DNA of 64,000 bases from Pseudomonas mandelii (GTDB lineage Bacteria > Pseudomonadota > Gammaproteobacteria > Pseudomonadales > Pseudomonadaceae): NCBI RefSeq assembly GCF_900106065.1, contig NZ_LT629796.1:3379501-3443500 (forward strand), read 5' to 3'. Positions 17,696 to 27,038 of this stretch are shown one piece after another. Made by a program: the position numbers and the translations under genes. Under the pieces are notes generated by a model. It had not been told where the DNA came from. It saw only the letters and a program-made list of their open reading frames with translations, and searched no databases. Position 1 is the stretch's first letter. Each line of letters begins with the position of its first letter.

Positions 17696-18064
17696 TTACA
17701 CCCAGACGTCATTCTGCGCCGTGCGTTCGCCGCCTTCGCTGCCTGTATTCAGCACACCCTTGGGCTCGATCAGCAGCAGTTTCACTTCCTGCGCGGCAGA
17801 GGGTTTGTGCTCGACACCCTTTGGCACCACGTACATTTCGCCCGCGTTCAGCAGGACGTGGCCATCGCGAAAGTCGATGCGCAGCTGCCCCTCGAGCACG
17901 ATGAAGGTCTCGTCGGTGTCCAGGTGATCGTGCCAGATGAAATCCCCCAGCAGTTTCACCACTTTGAACTGGTAGTCGTTCATCTCGGCGATGACCCGAG
18001 GGCTCCAGTGCGAGTCGATCCGGGCGATTTTTTCAGCGAAGTTCAGGCTTTGGTAGGCGTTCAT
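17696..18064 (-). CDS. Small cupin protein
   Basis: 122 residues from the ATG at 18064. One cupin barrel is seen: WHDHLDTDETFIVLEG (metal ligands His-x-His and Glu) near residues 44-59, and GEMYVVPKGVEHKPSA with the second His near 75-90. The substrate is unknown; related proteins are mannose-6-phosphate-isomerase-like or act as small-molecule sensors. It is followed by no other minus-strand gene and sits 76 bases downstream of the AraC regulator, with which it could be cotranscribed. Confidence 0.85.
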   Translation of the reverse strand: MNAYQSLNFAEKIARIDSHWSPRVIAEMNDYQFKVVKLLGDFIWHDHLDTDETFIVLEGQLRIDFRDGHVLLNAGEMYVVPKGVEHKPSAAQEVKLLLIEPKGVLNTGSEGGERTAQNDVWV

Positions 18065-18140
18065 GAAGAATGCTCTCGTGGTTGATCGTGAAGCCACGAT
18101 AGTCAGCACGGCAGCGGGCTTCTTGTACGATTGTGCGCGC

Positions 18141-18950
18141 TCAGCGGCGGTGCATTTTCATCCAGCGGGCCGGTGACAGGCCGTATGCCTTGCTGAATTG
18201 CCGGGTCATGTGGCTCTGGTCGGTGAAACCGGCGATCAGTGCGGCACTGACCAGAGACTGGCCCTGGATCAGCAGGGCGCGGACCAGGTCCAGGCGACGC
18301 ATGGTCAGGTATCGATAAGGGCTGGTGCCGAACAACAGGCGGAAATCCCTCGACAGACTCCAGCGATCCCGACCGCTATGCTGCGCCAGTTCCTCCAGTG
18401 TCACCGTGCGATCCAGGGCGCTGTGGATGAACTCCCGCGCGCGCTCCGCCGCCACGTAGTCGAAGCGTTGGCGTTTACCGGGCGCGCCGGAGACAGTGCT
18501 CAATGCCTGCGCCAGATCGAACAGCGCGTCCTGCTCTTCCAGTGGATCGAGGGGGCAATCCAGGCTTCGCAGCAGCACGTCGGTGGCGGCGAACAGGCGT
18601 GGGTCGGTCGACAATCCGGTCTTGATGAACGGCAGCGGTTGCCCGCCGAGTATCTGCTGGATCAGCGCCGGCTCGATGTACATCATCCGGTACTTGAAGC
18701 CGGCCTCGGTGCCAGCCTCGCCATCGTGGACTTCGTCCGGGTGCAGCACCAGGGTCCCGCCGGGCAGGCTGTGGCGCCAGCCGCCGCGGTATTGAAAACT
18801 CTGCACGCCGGCCAGAGTCCGGCCGATTGCGTAGGTGTCATGGCGGTGAAGGTCGTAGCCGTGGCCGGCAAAAAATGCCTCGAAACGCTGAACCCCGCCC
18901 ACGTCGGGGGCGCGATGGAACCAGTCGATGGGAGGCGTGTGCTTGGCCAT
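18141..18950 (-). CDS. AraC-family transcriptional regulator
   Basis: 269 residues from the ATG at 18950 (MAKHTPPIDWFHRAPD). An N-terminal cupin-like ligand domain (about 1-150, with LHRHDTYAIG and LHPDEVHDGEAG) is followed by two helix-turn-helix units (about 170-266), ending in the usual FSKAYGLSPARWMKMHRR. It probably controls a neighbour such as the cupin gene just downstream or an exporter elsewhere; nothing in the sequence fixes the ligand. The upstream frame extension to 19487 crosses into the ddlA region and is rejected. Confidence 0.87.
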   Translation of the reverse strand: MAKHTPPIDWFHRAPDVGGVQRFEAFFAGHGYDLHRHDTYAIGRTLAGVQSFQYRGGWRHSLPGGTLVLHPDEVHDGEAGTEAGFKYRMMYIEPALIQQILGGQPLPFIKTGLSTDPRLFAATDVLLRSLDCPLDPLEEQDALFDLAQALSTVSGAPGKRQRFDYVAAERAREFIHSALDRTVTLEELAQHSGRDRWSLSRDFRLLFGTSPYRYLTMRRLDLVRALLIQGQSLVSAALIAGFTDQSHMTRQFSKAYGLSPARWMKMHRR

Positions 18951-19136
18951 GGTGTCGTTGTCTTGAGCGCAATGTCGATCACGGTAACCCAGGGACCGGC
19001 CACCTGTCTGCTGGCCGACAAAACCCATGGGGCTGGTAGAAAACCGCATACAAATGTAGCAAGGTATCGAGCATTCTCTGCACCCTGTAAGCCATCGAGG
19101 CGCGGGTGCGTTTGATCGTTCGTCGAGGTGTCTGGT

Positions 19137-20231
19137 ATGAGCAAACTGCGGGTAGGGATTATTTTTGGTGGTCGTTCGGCGGAGCACGAAGTGTCGCTGC
19201 AATCGGCGAAAAACATCGTCGATGCGCTGGATCGGTCGCGCTTCGAACCGGTGCTGATCGGTATCGACAAGCAAGGCCATTGGCACCTCAATGATCCATC
19301 GAACTTCCTGCTCAACCAGGAAAATCCGGCCCTGATCGCCCTCAACCAGTCCAACCGGGAACTGGCCGTGGTGCCGGGCAAGGCCAGTCAGCAATTGGTC
19401 GAAACCTCGAGTCAGGAAATGCTGGGCCACGTCGATGTGATCTTCCCGATCGTGCACGGCACGCTGGGTGAAGACGGTTGCCTGCAAGGCCTGTTGCGCA
19501 TGGCGGATTTACCCTTTGTCGGCTCCGATGTGCTCGGCTCGGCGGTGTGCATGGACAAGGACATCAGCAAGCGGCTGTTGCGTGACGCCGGGATTGCAGT
19601 CACGCCCTTCGTGACCCTGACTCGTGCCAGCGCCGCGCGCACCGGGTTCGCCGAGGTCCAGGCCAAACTCGGTCTGCCGCTGTTCGTGAAGCCGGCGAAC
19701 CAGGGGTCGTCCGTGGGCGTCAGCAAGGTCAGTGACGAAGCCGAGTACACGGCGGCAGTGGAACTGGCCCTGGGTTTCGATGAAAAAGTATTGATCGAAT
19801 CCGCCGTCAACGGTCGCGAGATCGAGTGCGCGGTGCTGGGCAACGAGGATGCCATCGCCAGCGGTTGTGGCGAGATCGTGGTGCGCAGCGGCTTCTATTC
19901 CTACGACAGCAAATACATCGACGCTCAAGCGGCAGAGATCGTGGTGCCGGCCAACATCAGCAGCGAGGCCAGTGAGCGCATCCGCGCCTTGGCTGTCGAG
20001 GCGTTTCAGGTGCTGGGCTGTTCCGGGCTGGCGCGGGTCGATGTGTTCCTGACCGACAGCGGCGAAGTGCTGATCAACGAAATCAACTCACTGCCCGGCT
20101 TCACCCGAATCAGCATGTACCCCAAGCTCTGGCAAGCCACCGGCATGACTTACAGCGAGCTGGTCAGCCGCTTGATCGATCTGGCGCTGGAGAAGCACAA
20201 GGCACGGCAAGCGTTGAAGATCACCCGATAA
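19137..20231 (+). CDS. ddlA: D-alanine--D-alanine ligase
   Basis: Joins two D-alanines with ATP for peptidoglycan precursor synthesis; cytoplasmic ATP-grasp enzyme of 364 residues. Motifs: [19 protein letters not shown] near the N terminus, HGTLGEDG, the ATP-grasp section [16 protein letters not shown], and the C-terminal [11 protein letters not shown] loop that binds magnesium. I used the ATG at 19137, which has GAGG 7 bases upstream; a GTG nine bases earlier is possible. It is outside a division and cell-wall cluster, so it is the stand-alone DdlA copy; a DdlB is expected elsewhere on the chromosome. Confidence 0.93.
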   Translation: MSKLRVGIIFGGRSAEHEVSLQSAKNIVDALDRSRFEPVLIGIDKQGHWHLNDPSNFLLNQENPALIALNQSNRELAVVPGKASQQLVETSSQEMLGHVDVIFPIVHGTLGEDGCLQGLLRMADLPFVGSDVLGSAVCMDKDISKRLLRDAGIAVTPFVTLTRASAARTGFAEVQAKLGLPLFVKPANQGSSVGVSKVSDEAEYTAAVELALGFDEKVLIESAVNGREIECAVLGNEDAIASGCGEIVVRSGFYSYDSKYIDAQAAEIVVPANISSEASERIRALAVEAFQVLGCSGLARVDVFLTDSGEVLINEINSLPGFTRISMYPKLWQATGMTYSELVSRLIDLALEKHKARQALKITR

Positions 20232-20264
20232 GCTACTCGGGACTATTCAAACAAGGATTTATGG

Positions 20265-20609
20265 ATGAGCGATAAAACGGAGTACCTGTTTTCCTACGGC
20301 ACCTTGCAGGACAAAGTCGTGCAACTGGCCAACTTCGGGCGCGAGCTCAGCGGCAGTGCCGATGCGATGCTGGGGTACGAGCAGTCCTGGGTCGAAATCA
20401 CCGACCCAGAGGTGTTGGCCACCAGCGGCAAGACTCACCATCCGATTCTTCGTCCGGGAAGCGATAGCAGCGTCCCGATTCCCGGCATGGTGTTCCAGAT
20501 CACACCCGAGGAACTAGCCGCCGCCGACAGTTATGAGGTATCGGATTACAAGCGTGTCAGCGTAGTCCTTCAATCCGGGATTGAAGCGTGGGTGTACGTG
20601 AGCGTGTAG
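20265..20609 (+). CDS. Gamma-glutamylcyclotransferase-like (AIG2-like) protein
   Basis: 114 residues with the family opening YLFSYGTLQDKVVQ at residues 7-20, the dinucleotide-like loop that binds the gamma-glutamyl substrate. The acidic catalytic residue is probably the Glu in ADSYEVSDYKR near residue 89. Members release 5-oxoproline from gamma-glutamyl peptides or amines. It starts 33 bases after ddlA with a good AAGGA site and may be cotranscribed. A gamma-glutamyltransferase is encoded about 1 kb away, which may reflect related chemistry. Confidence 0.85.
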   Translation: MSDKTEYLFSYGTLQDKVVQLANFGRELSGSADAMLGYEQSWVEITDPEVLATSGKTHHPILRPGSDSSVPIPGMVFQITPEELAAADSYEVSDYKRVSVVLQSGIEAWVYVSV

Positions 20610-20685
20610 TGTGCCTGCGTGATATCCGATGAGCCGGGGAGGGGAGATTTTCAGCGTCGGCCAGTACGCTTCGACCGACGTTTGA

Positions 20686-21057
20686 TCAAGCTTGTTTCAT
20701 AGGTTTAATCAGGCTCTCTGCTGGTATTCCGAACAGATCATGTAGTTTCCATATCATCGGGAGCGTCAACGCACGCTTGCCATTAAGCACTTCGTAAACC
20801 CGGTTTGTCCGGCCAATGGCAGGCGCAAGGTCCGCTGCGGACAGACCTGATTGTTCCATGCGAAATTTTATCGCATCGATTGGATTGGGCAGATCAACTG
20901 GAAACTGCTTCGATTCATAAGCTTCGATCAGTGTGATCATGATGTCGAAATAATCCCCTTCAGGCGTGCCAGGCTCTGGCTCATTGTCGAAAAGGGCAGA
21001 TACAGTCTTGAGGGCTGCGCGGTAGTCCTCGTCGGTGTGAATCGGACGAATGTTCAT
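20686..21057 (-). CDS. higA: HigA-type antitoxin (XRE helix-turn-helix)
   Basis: 123 residues. An N-terminal segment that would bind the toxin (1-60, HTDEDYRAALKTVSALFD) precedes a helix-turn-helix (about 72-112: LSAADLAPAIGRTNRVYEVLNGKRALTLPMIWKLHDLFGIP). The layout matches the HigA antitoxin of the E. coli HigBA type, which blocks the toxin and represses the operon. It lies 3 bases after the toxin gene, giving toxin-first order. The intergenic stretch upstream of the toxin (about 21364-21560) should hold the shared operator. Confidence 0.87.
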   Translation of the reverse strand: MNIRPIHTDEDYRAALKTVSALFDNEPEPGTPEGDYFDIMITLIEAYESKQFPVDLPNPIDAIKFRMEQSGLSAADLAPAIGRTNRVYEVLNGKRALTLPMIWKLHDLFGIPAESLIKPMKQA

Positions 21058-21060
21058 TGG

Positions 21061-21363
21061 TTACTCCATCTCGACGGTATCGGCGTCGATTGCGTCGTAC
21101 TGCTTGTGAGTGCCGACAAATTTTATGTAAACAGCGCCGAAGCGATAAGCCACAGCGACTACCAGCCGAAAGTCATTACCCTTGATGTTGAACACGACTC
21201 TATGGCTCTTGAGAATGCTGGCGGTAGCAAAGTGCGCTTTTATGTTCGCAGGTGTTTTCCACTCGGCATTTCTTGCCTCGTCAATCCAAGCTAGTAAGGA
21301 TTGTTCTGCGTCCGGGTAGCGCTCCCAAAAACTTTTAAGCTGGCTAATGGCGATAATTCTCAT
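21061..21363 (-). CDS. higB: HigB-type mRNA interferase toxin
   Basis: 100 residues, RelE-like fold. The sequence lines up with E. coli HigB along its length: LKSFWERYPDAEQSLLAWIDEAR, WKTPANIKAHF, the VFNIKGNDFRLVVAV core, and the closing VGTHKQYDAID. HigB cuts mRNA on the ribosome. The gene precedes higA by 3 bases, as usual for this family. Toxicity is inferred from family membership. Confidence 0.87.
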   Translation of the reverse strand: MRIIAISQLKSFWERYPDAEQSLLAWIDEARNAEWKTPANIKAHFATASILKSHRVVFNIKGNDFRLVVAVAYRFGAVYIKFVGTHKQYDAIDADTVEME

Positions 21364-21563
21364 GGCGCGATCCTAGTCCCGTGATGGGACTGATGCAAGT
21401 CTGTGAAGGTGTGGCCGATGGGAGGTGCGGATTCGACTTTGTACCTAGGTGCTTCGGGTGGCTGAACTGATGCGAAAAATGATCTTTGAACTCTATCGAA
21501 GAAGCAGTGGTGTGCAGGTAGGAAAAGTCGGCGCGAGGTAGCCGAACAGGACTCATTACATAC

Positions 21564-21593
21564 AAAAAAGGCCTACCTCCCGGTAAGCCTTTT
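21564..21593 (-). terminator. Terminator of ggt
   Basis: Hairpin with AAAAGGC(C)TACC (21566-21577) pairing with GGTA(A)GCCTTTT (21582-21593), followed on the minus strand by six Ts. It ends the ggt transcript. The stem is nearly the same as that at 24750-24781. Confidence 0.8.
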
Positions 21594-21609
21594 CCACCCT
21601 CTGTAGGAA

Positions 21610-23451
21610 TCAATCCCCCAACGCAGCCCCCTCACGCCGAGGATCGGCCCCGCCCGCCAACGAAGCCTTCCCCTGCGCATCCTTCACCCGGACAATCGCC
21701 TGGGTGCCGCTGGTCATGTCAATCTCGCTCACGCTGTGCCCTTTGTCCTTCAGCGCCTGCATCAGCCCGGCGCTGAACTGCCCCTCTTCCAGTTCCGTCG
21801 GGCCGTTGCGGCTGCCGAAGTTGGGCAGGCTGATGGCGGCTTGCGGGTCGAGGTTCCAGTCGAGCAGGCCGATGGTGGATTTGGCGACGTATTCGATGAT
21901 TTGCGAACCGCCCGGCGAGCCGATGGTGGCGAGGAATTCACCGCTCTGGCGATCGAAGATCAGCGTCGGGGCCATGGACGAGCGGGGGCGTTTGCCGGGT
22001 TCGACGCGGTTGGCGACTTTCTGCCCGTTTTCTTCCGGGATGAACGAGAAGTCGGTCATCTGGTTGTTGAGCAGGAAGCCCTGCACCATCACGTGCGAAC
22101 CGAACGCGGATTCGACGGTGGTGGTCATGGACACCGCGCCACCTTCGTCATCGACCGCGACCACTTGCGAGGTCGAGATGCGCAGCGGTGAACGGTCCGG
22201 TGCGTAGGCGATCTTGATGCCCGGCGGGGTGCCGGGTTTGGCCGTGCCCATGCTGCGGTCACCGATCAGGGCGGCGCGGCTGGCCAGATAGCTCGGGTCC
22301 ACCAGGCCTTTGACAGGGACGGGAACGAAGTCGGCGTCGGCCAGATAGAGCGCGCGGTCGGCGTAGGCCAGGCGCTCGGCTTCGGCAATCAGGTGCACGG
22401 CTTCTGGCGTCGGCTCGGTGCCGGCGGGTTTGCCGGTCTTGACCGGTTTCATTGAGGCCAAGGCAAAACGCTGGTCGCGTACTTCCAACGCCTGGAGTGT
22501 GCCGAGGATCTGCGCCACGGCGATCCCGCCCGACGACGGCGGCGGCATGCCGCAGACCTGCCAGCGTTTGTAGTCGGTGCATAGCGGCGCGCGTTCCTTG
22601 GCCGTATAGCCTTGGAGATCGTTCAGCGACAGACTGCCAGGGTTGGCGTGGCCCTGAACCTTGGCGACGATTTCTTGCGCAACCGGCCCTTTGTACAACG
22701 CATCGGGACCTTCTGTGGCGATGCGTTTGAGTACGGCGGCCAGTGCCGGGTTTTTCAGCTGAGTGCCGGCGGCTTTCGGGCTGCCATCGGCATTCAGGAA
22801 GTACGCCATCATGTCAGGCGAGCGACGCATGGAGGAATCTGAAGCGATCAGTTGATGCAAGCGCGGCGAGATGGCGAAACCTTGCTCCGCGAGTCGGATG
22901 GCCGGTTCGAACAGTTGCGCCCACGGCAGACGACCGTGTTTCTGATGTGCCAGCTCAAGCGCTCGCAACACACCGGGCGTGCCCACTGAGCGCCCCCCAA
23001 TCTGCGCCTGGGTGAAGGCCATCGGTTTGCCGTCGGCTTGTAGGAAAAGCTTCTCCGTGGCGCCGGCCGGTGCGGTTTCGCGACCGTCGTAAGTGCGCAC
23101 GTTCTTGCCATCCCACAACACAATGAACGCGCCGCCGCCGATGCCCGAGGATTGAGGTTCCACCAGCGTCAACACCGCTTGCATGGCAATCGCGGCATCC
23201 ACCGCCGAGCCGCCCTGACGCAGCATCTCGCGCCCGGCCTCGGCCGCCAGAGGGTTGGCTGCCGCCGCCATGTGTTTCGAGGCGTGCCGGGTTTGCAGGT
23301 CGGTGCGATAACCCGAGGCGACTTCCGGCGCGATCGGCAATGTCGACGTGGGCGGGGCGTTGCACGCTGCAAGGGTCAGCGCGGTGGCGATCAGCGAAAA
23401 GGCTGACAGGCGATAGCGGCTCAAGCGGAAGGCTGAGAACACGTTGGGCAC
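21610..23451 (-). CDS. ggt: Gamma-glutamyltransferase, lipoprotein form
   Basis: 613 residues; cleaves gamma-glutamyl compounds such as glutathione, or transfers the glutamyl group, outside the cytoplasm. The N terminus is a lipoprotein signal ending LTLAAC with Cys30 as lipid site. Expected GGT motifs are present: GRETAP with Arg124 (substrate carboxylate), LLNNQMTDFS near 460-469, and GSPGGSQII near 511. By alignment to E. coli Ggt from the following VD-DEGG motif, the autocleaving nucleophile is Thr427 in the short ISTSQV; the usual TTHYS is altered to TSQVV, but the Thr is kept. The gene is divergent from the DUF2817 peptidase. Confidence 0.92.
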   Translation of the reverse strand: MPNVFSAFRLSRYRLSAFSLIATALTLAACNAPPTSTLPIAPEVASGYRTDLQTRHASKHMAAAANPLAAEAGREMLRQGGSAVDAAIAMQAVLTLVEPQSSGIGGGAFIVLWDGKNVRTYDGRETAPAGATEKLFLQADGKPMAFTQAQIGGRSVGTPGVLRALELAHQKHGRLPWAQLFEPAIRLAEQGFAISPRLHQLIASDSSMRRSPDMMAYFLNADGSPKAAGTQLKNPALAAVLKRIATEGPDALYKGPVAQEIVAKVQGHANPGSLSLNDLQGYTAKERAPLCTDYKRWQVCGMPPPSSGGIAVAQILGTLQALEVRDQRFALASMKPVKTGKPAGTEPTPEAVHLIAEAERLAYADRALYLADADFVPVPVKGLVDPSYLASRAALIGDRSMGTAKPGTPPGIKIAYAPDRSPLRISTSQVVAVDDEGGAVSMTTTVESAFGSHVMVQGFLLNNQMTDFSFIPEENGQKVANRVEPGKRPRSSMAPTLIFDRQSGEFLATIGSPGGSQIIEYVAKSTIGLLDWNLDPQAAISLPNFGSRNGPTELEEGQFSAGLMQALKDKGHSVSEIDMTSGTQAIVRVKDAQGKASLAGGADPRREGAALGD

Positions 23452-23606
23452 TCCGTCCGTGGGAAAAGATCAGGGGACTTTATCGGCCGACAGGGCGTGG
23501 TGCAAACCACGGATGAGAGCCAAGACGCTTTTACACTTCATGAGTTGACGGATTTTCTGTAGGGTCGAGGGCATCAGACGGGTCAGAAAATCAACAAGAG
23601 GCAGCC

Positions 23607-24716
23607 ATGCAGACCGAGTTTCCCACCCAGCCGAGTTATCGCACTCAGCGTGAGCAATTCCTCGCCGCAGCGACTGCGGCCGGAGCGACGTTGACTGAAT
23701 ATCCGCATCCCCTCAAAGGACCTTTCGGTGAACCCTTGAGCACCGATGTGGCGGTGTTGGGTGATCCAGGTGCCAAGCGATTGCTGATTGCGTTGAGCGG
23801 CACCCATGGTGTGGAAGGTTTCTATGGCTCGGGATGCCAGATCAAGTGGATGCAGGAGTTGGGCAAGCGTTCACTGCCGGCCGATGTCGCGGTGGTGATG
23901 ATCCACCTGATCAATCCCTGGGGCACCGCATGGCTGCGTCGGGTCAACGAAGACAACATCGATCTGAACCGCAATCACCTGAACTTCGAACGTCCGCTGC
24001 CGGACAATCAGGCTTACGCAGCGCTGCATGACATCTATGCGTTCACTGAGTTGCGGGGGCCCGAACGTGAGCGCGCCGACGCCTTGCTCGACGGACAGAT
24101 TCGCGAACACGGCTGGCCAGCGGTGATGTCGATCGTCGAGGGCGGCCAGCACAGTCATCCCGATGGCCTGTTTTATGGCGGCCTGGCGCCGAGCTGGTCG
24201 AACCGCACGCTGCACGAAATCCTGCAAACGCATGTTGCCCACGCCGAGGTCGCGATGTGTTTCGATTTGCACACCGGCGCTGGCGAGTACGGTCATCCGA
24301 TGTTGCTGACCATCACCGAGGCGGCTTATCCGGCGCTACCCGATGCGCAGGCCATTTATGGTCCCTGGCTCTACACGTTGCTGACCGGTGCCGACACCTT
24401 GAGTGAAACCGGCGTGGCGGCCACCGCGACGGGCTACACCTCGCAGGCACTGATCAATGCGCTGCCGCAGGTCAAACTGATGCCGTTCGTGATCGAGTGC
24501 GGGACGTATCCGGGGCCGGACGTTCATCGTCATTTGCGCGATGACCACTGGCTGCATCTGCACGGCAATCCAAGTAATGCGGTGGGGCGCGAGATCAAAC
24601 TGAATCTGCTTGAGCAGTTCTATCCTGCCGACAGCGACTGGCAGGCGATGGTCTGGCTGCGGACGTGGCAGATTTGGGAGCGCGCGTTATCGGCGTTGCC
24701 GACGGTTCGTTCTTGA
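23607..24716 (+). CDS. DUF2817 metallopeptidase (M14-like)
   Basis: 369 residues, no signal peptide, so cytoplasmic. Zinc-carboxypeptidase-like motifs are visible: SGTHGVEGFYGS near residues 64-75 (His and Glu ligands), NIDLNRNHLNF near 118-128, and DLHTGAGEYGHP near 219-230 with a likely third ligand His; VIECGTY near 297 may supply the catalytic Glu. Members of DUF2817 are distantly related to M14 carboxypeptidases and succinylglutamate desuccinylase; the substrate is unknown. It is divergent from ggt, 155 bases apart, and ends at the hairpin at 24750-24781. Confidence 0.85.
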   Translation: MQTEFPTQPSYRTQREQFLAAATAAGATLTEYPHPLKGPFGEPLSTDVAVLGDPGAKRLLIALSGTHGVEGFYGSGCQIKWMQELGKRSLPADVAVVMIHLINPWGTAWLRRVNEDNIDLNRNHLNFERPLPDNQAYAALHDIYAFTELRGPERERADALLDGQIREHGWPAVMSIVEGGQHSHPDGLFYGGLAPSWSNRTLHEILQTHVAHAEVAMCFDLHTGAGEYGHPMLLTITEAAYPALPDAQAIYGPWLYTLLTGADTLSETGVAATATGYTSQALINALPQVKLMPFVIECGTYPGPDVHRHLRDDHWLHLHGNPSNAVGREIKLNLLEQFYPADSDWQAMVWLRTWQIWERALSALPTVRS

Positions 24717-24749
24717 AGTGCTGTTCGGGGCACTTTTCGCGAGGCATAA

Positions 24750-24781
24750 AAAAACGGCCTACCTTTCGGTAAGCCGTTTTT
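24750..24781. terminator. Bidirectional terminator between DUF2817 gene and tRNA-Met
   Basis: Stem AAAAACGGCCTACC (24750-24763 approx.) pairs with GGTAAGCCGTTTTT (to 24781) around a TTTC loop. T runs lie on both strands (five on plus, seven on minus), so it can end both the peptidase message and the tRNA. Confidence 0.85.
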
Positions 24782-24787
24782 AGTACT

Positions 24788-24864
24788 TGGTGGCTACACA
24801 GGGACTTGAACCCCGGACCCCAGCATTATGAATGCTATGCTCTAACCAACTGAGCTATGTAGCC
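24788..24864 (-). tRNA. tRNA-Met (CAT), elongator
   Basis: 77 bases including an encoded CCA. The minus strand begins GGCTACATAGCTCAGTTGG and folds into a full cloverleaf; the anticodon loop is TTCATAA with CAT. The 5' half is close to E. coli elongator tRNA-Met and unlike initiator tRNA (no C1-A72 mismatch) or the tRNA-Ile2 type. Confidence 0.95.
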
Positions 24865-24980
24865 AAGTGGCGCGCATTATTCACCGGTAATGCAGATGCG
24901 TCAAGCGTAAATCCAAAATATTTCTCTACGCTTTCAACCGCTTATCCACCTGAGCCGAATATTCGGGCCGGGTGAGGGCG

Positions 24981-27038
24981 TCAACTGAGCTGAAATCTCC
25001 CGGTATTGGCACTCAAGGCCTTGCTGCCCTGGCTCAAGGTGTCCGCCGCCAGGTTCACCGCCCGCGCGCCTTCGAGCAACCTTACCGCGGCCTGATCGAC
25101 CTGCTGGATGTTGCCGCTGACTTCATCGGCGGTGCTGGCCTGTTCCTCAACCGCCGTGGCGATCTGCGCCAGGGTGTCGGTAACGCCTTGCACCGCGTGG
25201 GCAATTTCCCCGAGGCGTTCGCCCAGGCCGGTGACCGACAGGGCATCACTTTGCGCTTGGCTACAGGCCGCTTCCATCAGGCTGACCGCCTCATTCACCG
25301 TGCTGCGCAGACTGTCGACAGTGCCGGCGATCTGCGCGGTGGAGGACTGAGTGCGTTGCGAGAGGCTGCGCACTTCATCCGCCACCACCGCAAAGCCGCG
25401 ACCCTGTTCGCCCGCGCGAGCCGCCTCGATCGCCGCGTTGAGCGCCAGCAGATTAGTCTGCTCGGCCACGCCGCGAATGGTGTCGACCACCAATTGAATC
25501 TGCTGGCCTTGTTCGCTGACCCGGCCGAGTGCCGCCGCCGTGTCGTTCAAGCGCTGGTTGAGCTGCTGAATACTCGCCGTGGTGCGTTGGCTGTCGCGGC
25601 TGCTGTCGGCCGCAATGCGTTGGGTGTGTTGAGCGCTGCCGGACGCCTGTTCGCAACTCTGGGCGACACCCTGAGAGGTCGCGGCCAACTGCGTGGCCGC
25701 AGCGGCGATCTGGCTGATCTGCAATTGCTGCGCTTCAACTTCGCCCAAGGCGCCGCTGGAGTGATGGTTGAGGGTGCGCACCGCGTTGCTCACCTGCAAG
25801 GTTTCGTGATCGACCCCCAGCAAACTGTTGCGCAGCTGCACCACGGCGACATTCAGGGCGGTGCTGATGGCCGCCAGTTCGTCGCGCCCCTGCACCGGCA
25901 CTTGCAGGCTTAAGTTGCCGTCGCGCAATGCTTCAGCCAGCAGGGTGATGCCGCTGGCGCTGCGCCGGATCGAGGCCTGCAAGCAGATGAACAGGTACAG
26001 CGCGGCCAGCAGCAGGCAGCCAAAGATCGTCGCCACCAGAATAAACTGGCGGATCGCCGAGCCATGGTAGTAATCCAGGCGTTGATCCAGCGAAACCAAT
26101 GACTGCTGGCGCAGCGAGGCGAGGTCGGTGAGCAGGCTGTCGAGGCTGCGCTCGAATTCTTCCGGCTTGAGCTTGATGCTGCCGCCGAAGACGCCGTCAT
26201 CGAGGACTTTCAGTTCAGCATCGAGATGCTTGAGGCTGTCGTGGTATTGCCCGGCCCAGCTTTGCAACGCGCTGGGCAGGCGTGCTTCCAGCAGGCTGGC
26301 GGTTTTCGCCAGCTGTTCCCGGGCATCGCCGATACGACTGCGCAAATCGCGCAATTGCAGACGGCTTTGCAGGGTGAACTGCCCGGACACCACCGATGCC
26401 TGACCGACGCTGGCCAGGCGGCCAACCCGCTCAATCAGGTCCGGTGCATGCTGTGTCGAGATTTGCGTCAGCAGGTAGGTTTCCAGCCACGGCGCGAGCG
26501 TCAGGCGATTGTCCATGGCGATCTGTTCGCGCAGGGCTTGCAGCGCACTCAAGGCATTGGTGAAACGATCGTAGCCATCCGGCCACCAACCAACGCTGCT
26601 CAGGCTTTTCGAGTCGAGGCCGTTGAGGGCGGTTTGCAGCGCCTGATAACGGGTCAGGGTTTCGCCCTCGGCGCCTTCGGTTTTCAGCGCATCACCGAGG
26701 TCCGAGGTGGCTTGGGCGACGGCGGGTTGAACCGCATCGAACCCGGCCATCGCGGCAAGGGTTGCAGGCGTTGGCTGGCGATTGGTTTCCGTCGCACGCC
26801 AGCGTGCGGCGCGGTCACGTTGGGCGGCGAGCAGGTTATCGAGCGCATCCAGGGCGAGCAGTTGCCGAACACCGGCACGTTCGCCGGAGATCAAGTTAAG
26901 TTTGGCGCGATAGTCCTGACCAATCATCACCAGGCTGCCTGCCAGCGGCAGGATAAACAGCAGAAACAACAACTGAAATTTGCGTGCGAAGCCAAAACGC
27001 CCCAGCAATCCGATCCCCGGTGATAAAAAAGCCTGCAT
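24981..27038 (-). CDS. Transmembrane methyl-accepting chemotaxis protein
   Basis: 685 residues from the ATG at 27038, with AGAGGAG about 10 bases upstream. Topology: short cytoplasmic start, membrane segment 1 (about 20-40), a helical periplasmic sensor (41-330), membrane segment 2 (331-353), HAMP (354-410) and MCP signalling domain (420-685). The tip [20 protein letters not shown] is present. The large all-helical sensor suggests a helical-bundle or nitrate/nitrite-type domain, not dCACHE, so the ligand is open. The gene stands alone. The region 24865-24980 between it and the tRNA holds no gene. Confidence 0.9.
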   Translation of the reverse strand: MQAFLSPGIGLLGRFGFARKFQLLFLLFILPLAGSLVMIGQDYRAKLNLISGERAGVRQLLALDALDNLLAAQRDRAARWRATETNRQPTPATLAAMAGFDAVQPAVAQATSDLGDALKTEGAEGETLTRYQALQTALNGLDSKSLSSVGWWPDGYDRFTNALSALQALREQIAMDNRLTLAPWLETYLLTQISTQHAPDLIERVGRLASVGQASVVSGQFTLQSRLQLRDLRSRIGDAREQLAKTASLLEARLPSALQSWAGQYHDSLKHLDAELKVLDDGVFGGSIKLKPEEFERSLDSLLTDLASLRQQSLVSLDQRLDYYHGSAIRQFILVATIFGCLLLAALYLFICLQASIRRSASGITLLAEALRDGNLSLQVPVQGRDELAAISTALNVAVVQLRNSLLGVDHETLQVSNAVRTLNHHSSGALGEVEAQQLQISQIAAAATQLAATSQGVAQSCEQASGSAQHTQRIAADSSRDSQRTTASIQQLNQRLNDTAAALGRVSEQGQQIQLVVDTIRGVAEQTNLLALNAAIEAARAGEQGRGFAVVADEVRSLSQRTQSSTAQIAGTVDSLRSTVNEAVSLMEAACSQAQSDALSVTGLGERLGEIAHAVQGVTDTLAQIATAVEEQASTADEVSGNIQQVDQAAVRLLEGARAVNLAADTLSQGSKALSANTGRFQLS

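Noticed and set aside
18951..19487. N-terminal extension of the AraC regulator
   Set aside because: It runs antisense into ddlA; the ATG at 18950 gives the normal family length.
21344..21613. 89-residue minus frame between higB and ggt
   Set aside because: It crosses the ggt terminator and the higB start region and has no family likeness.
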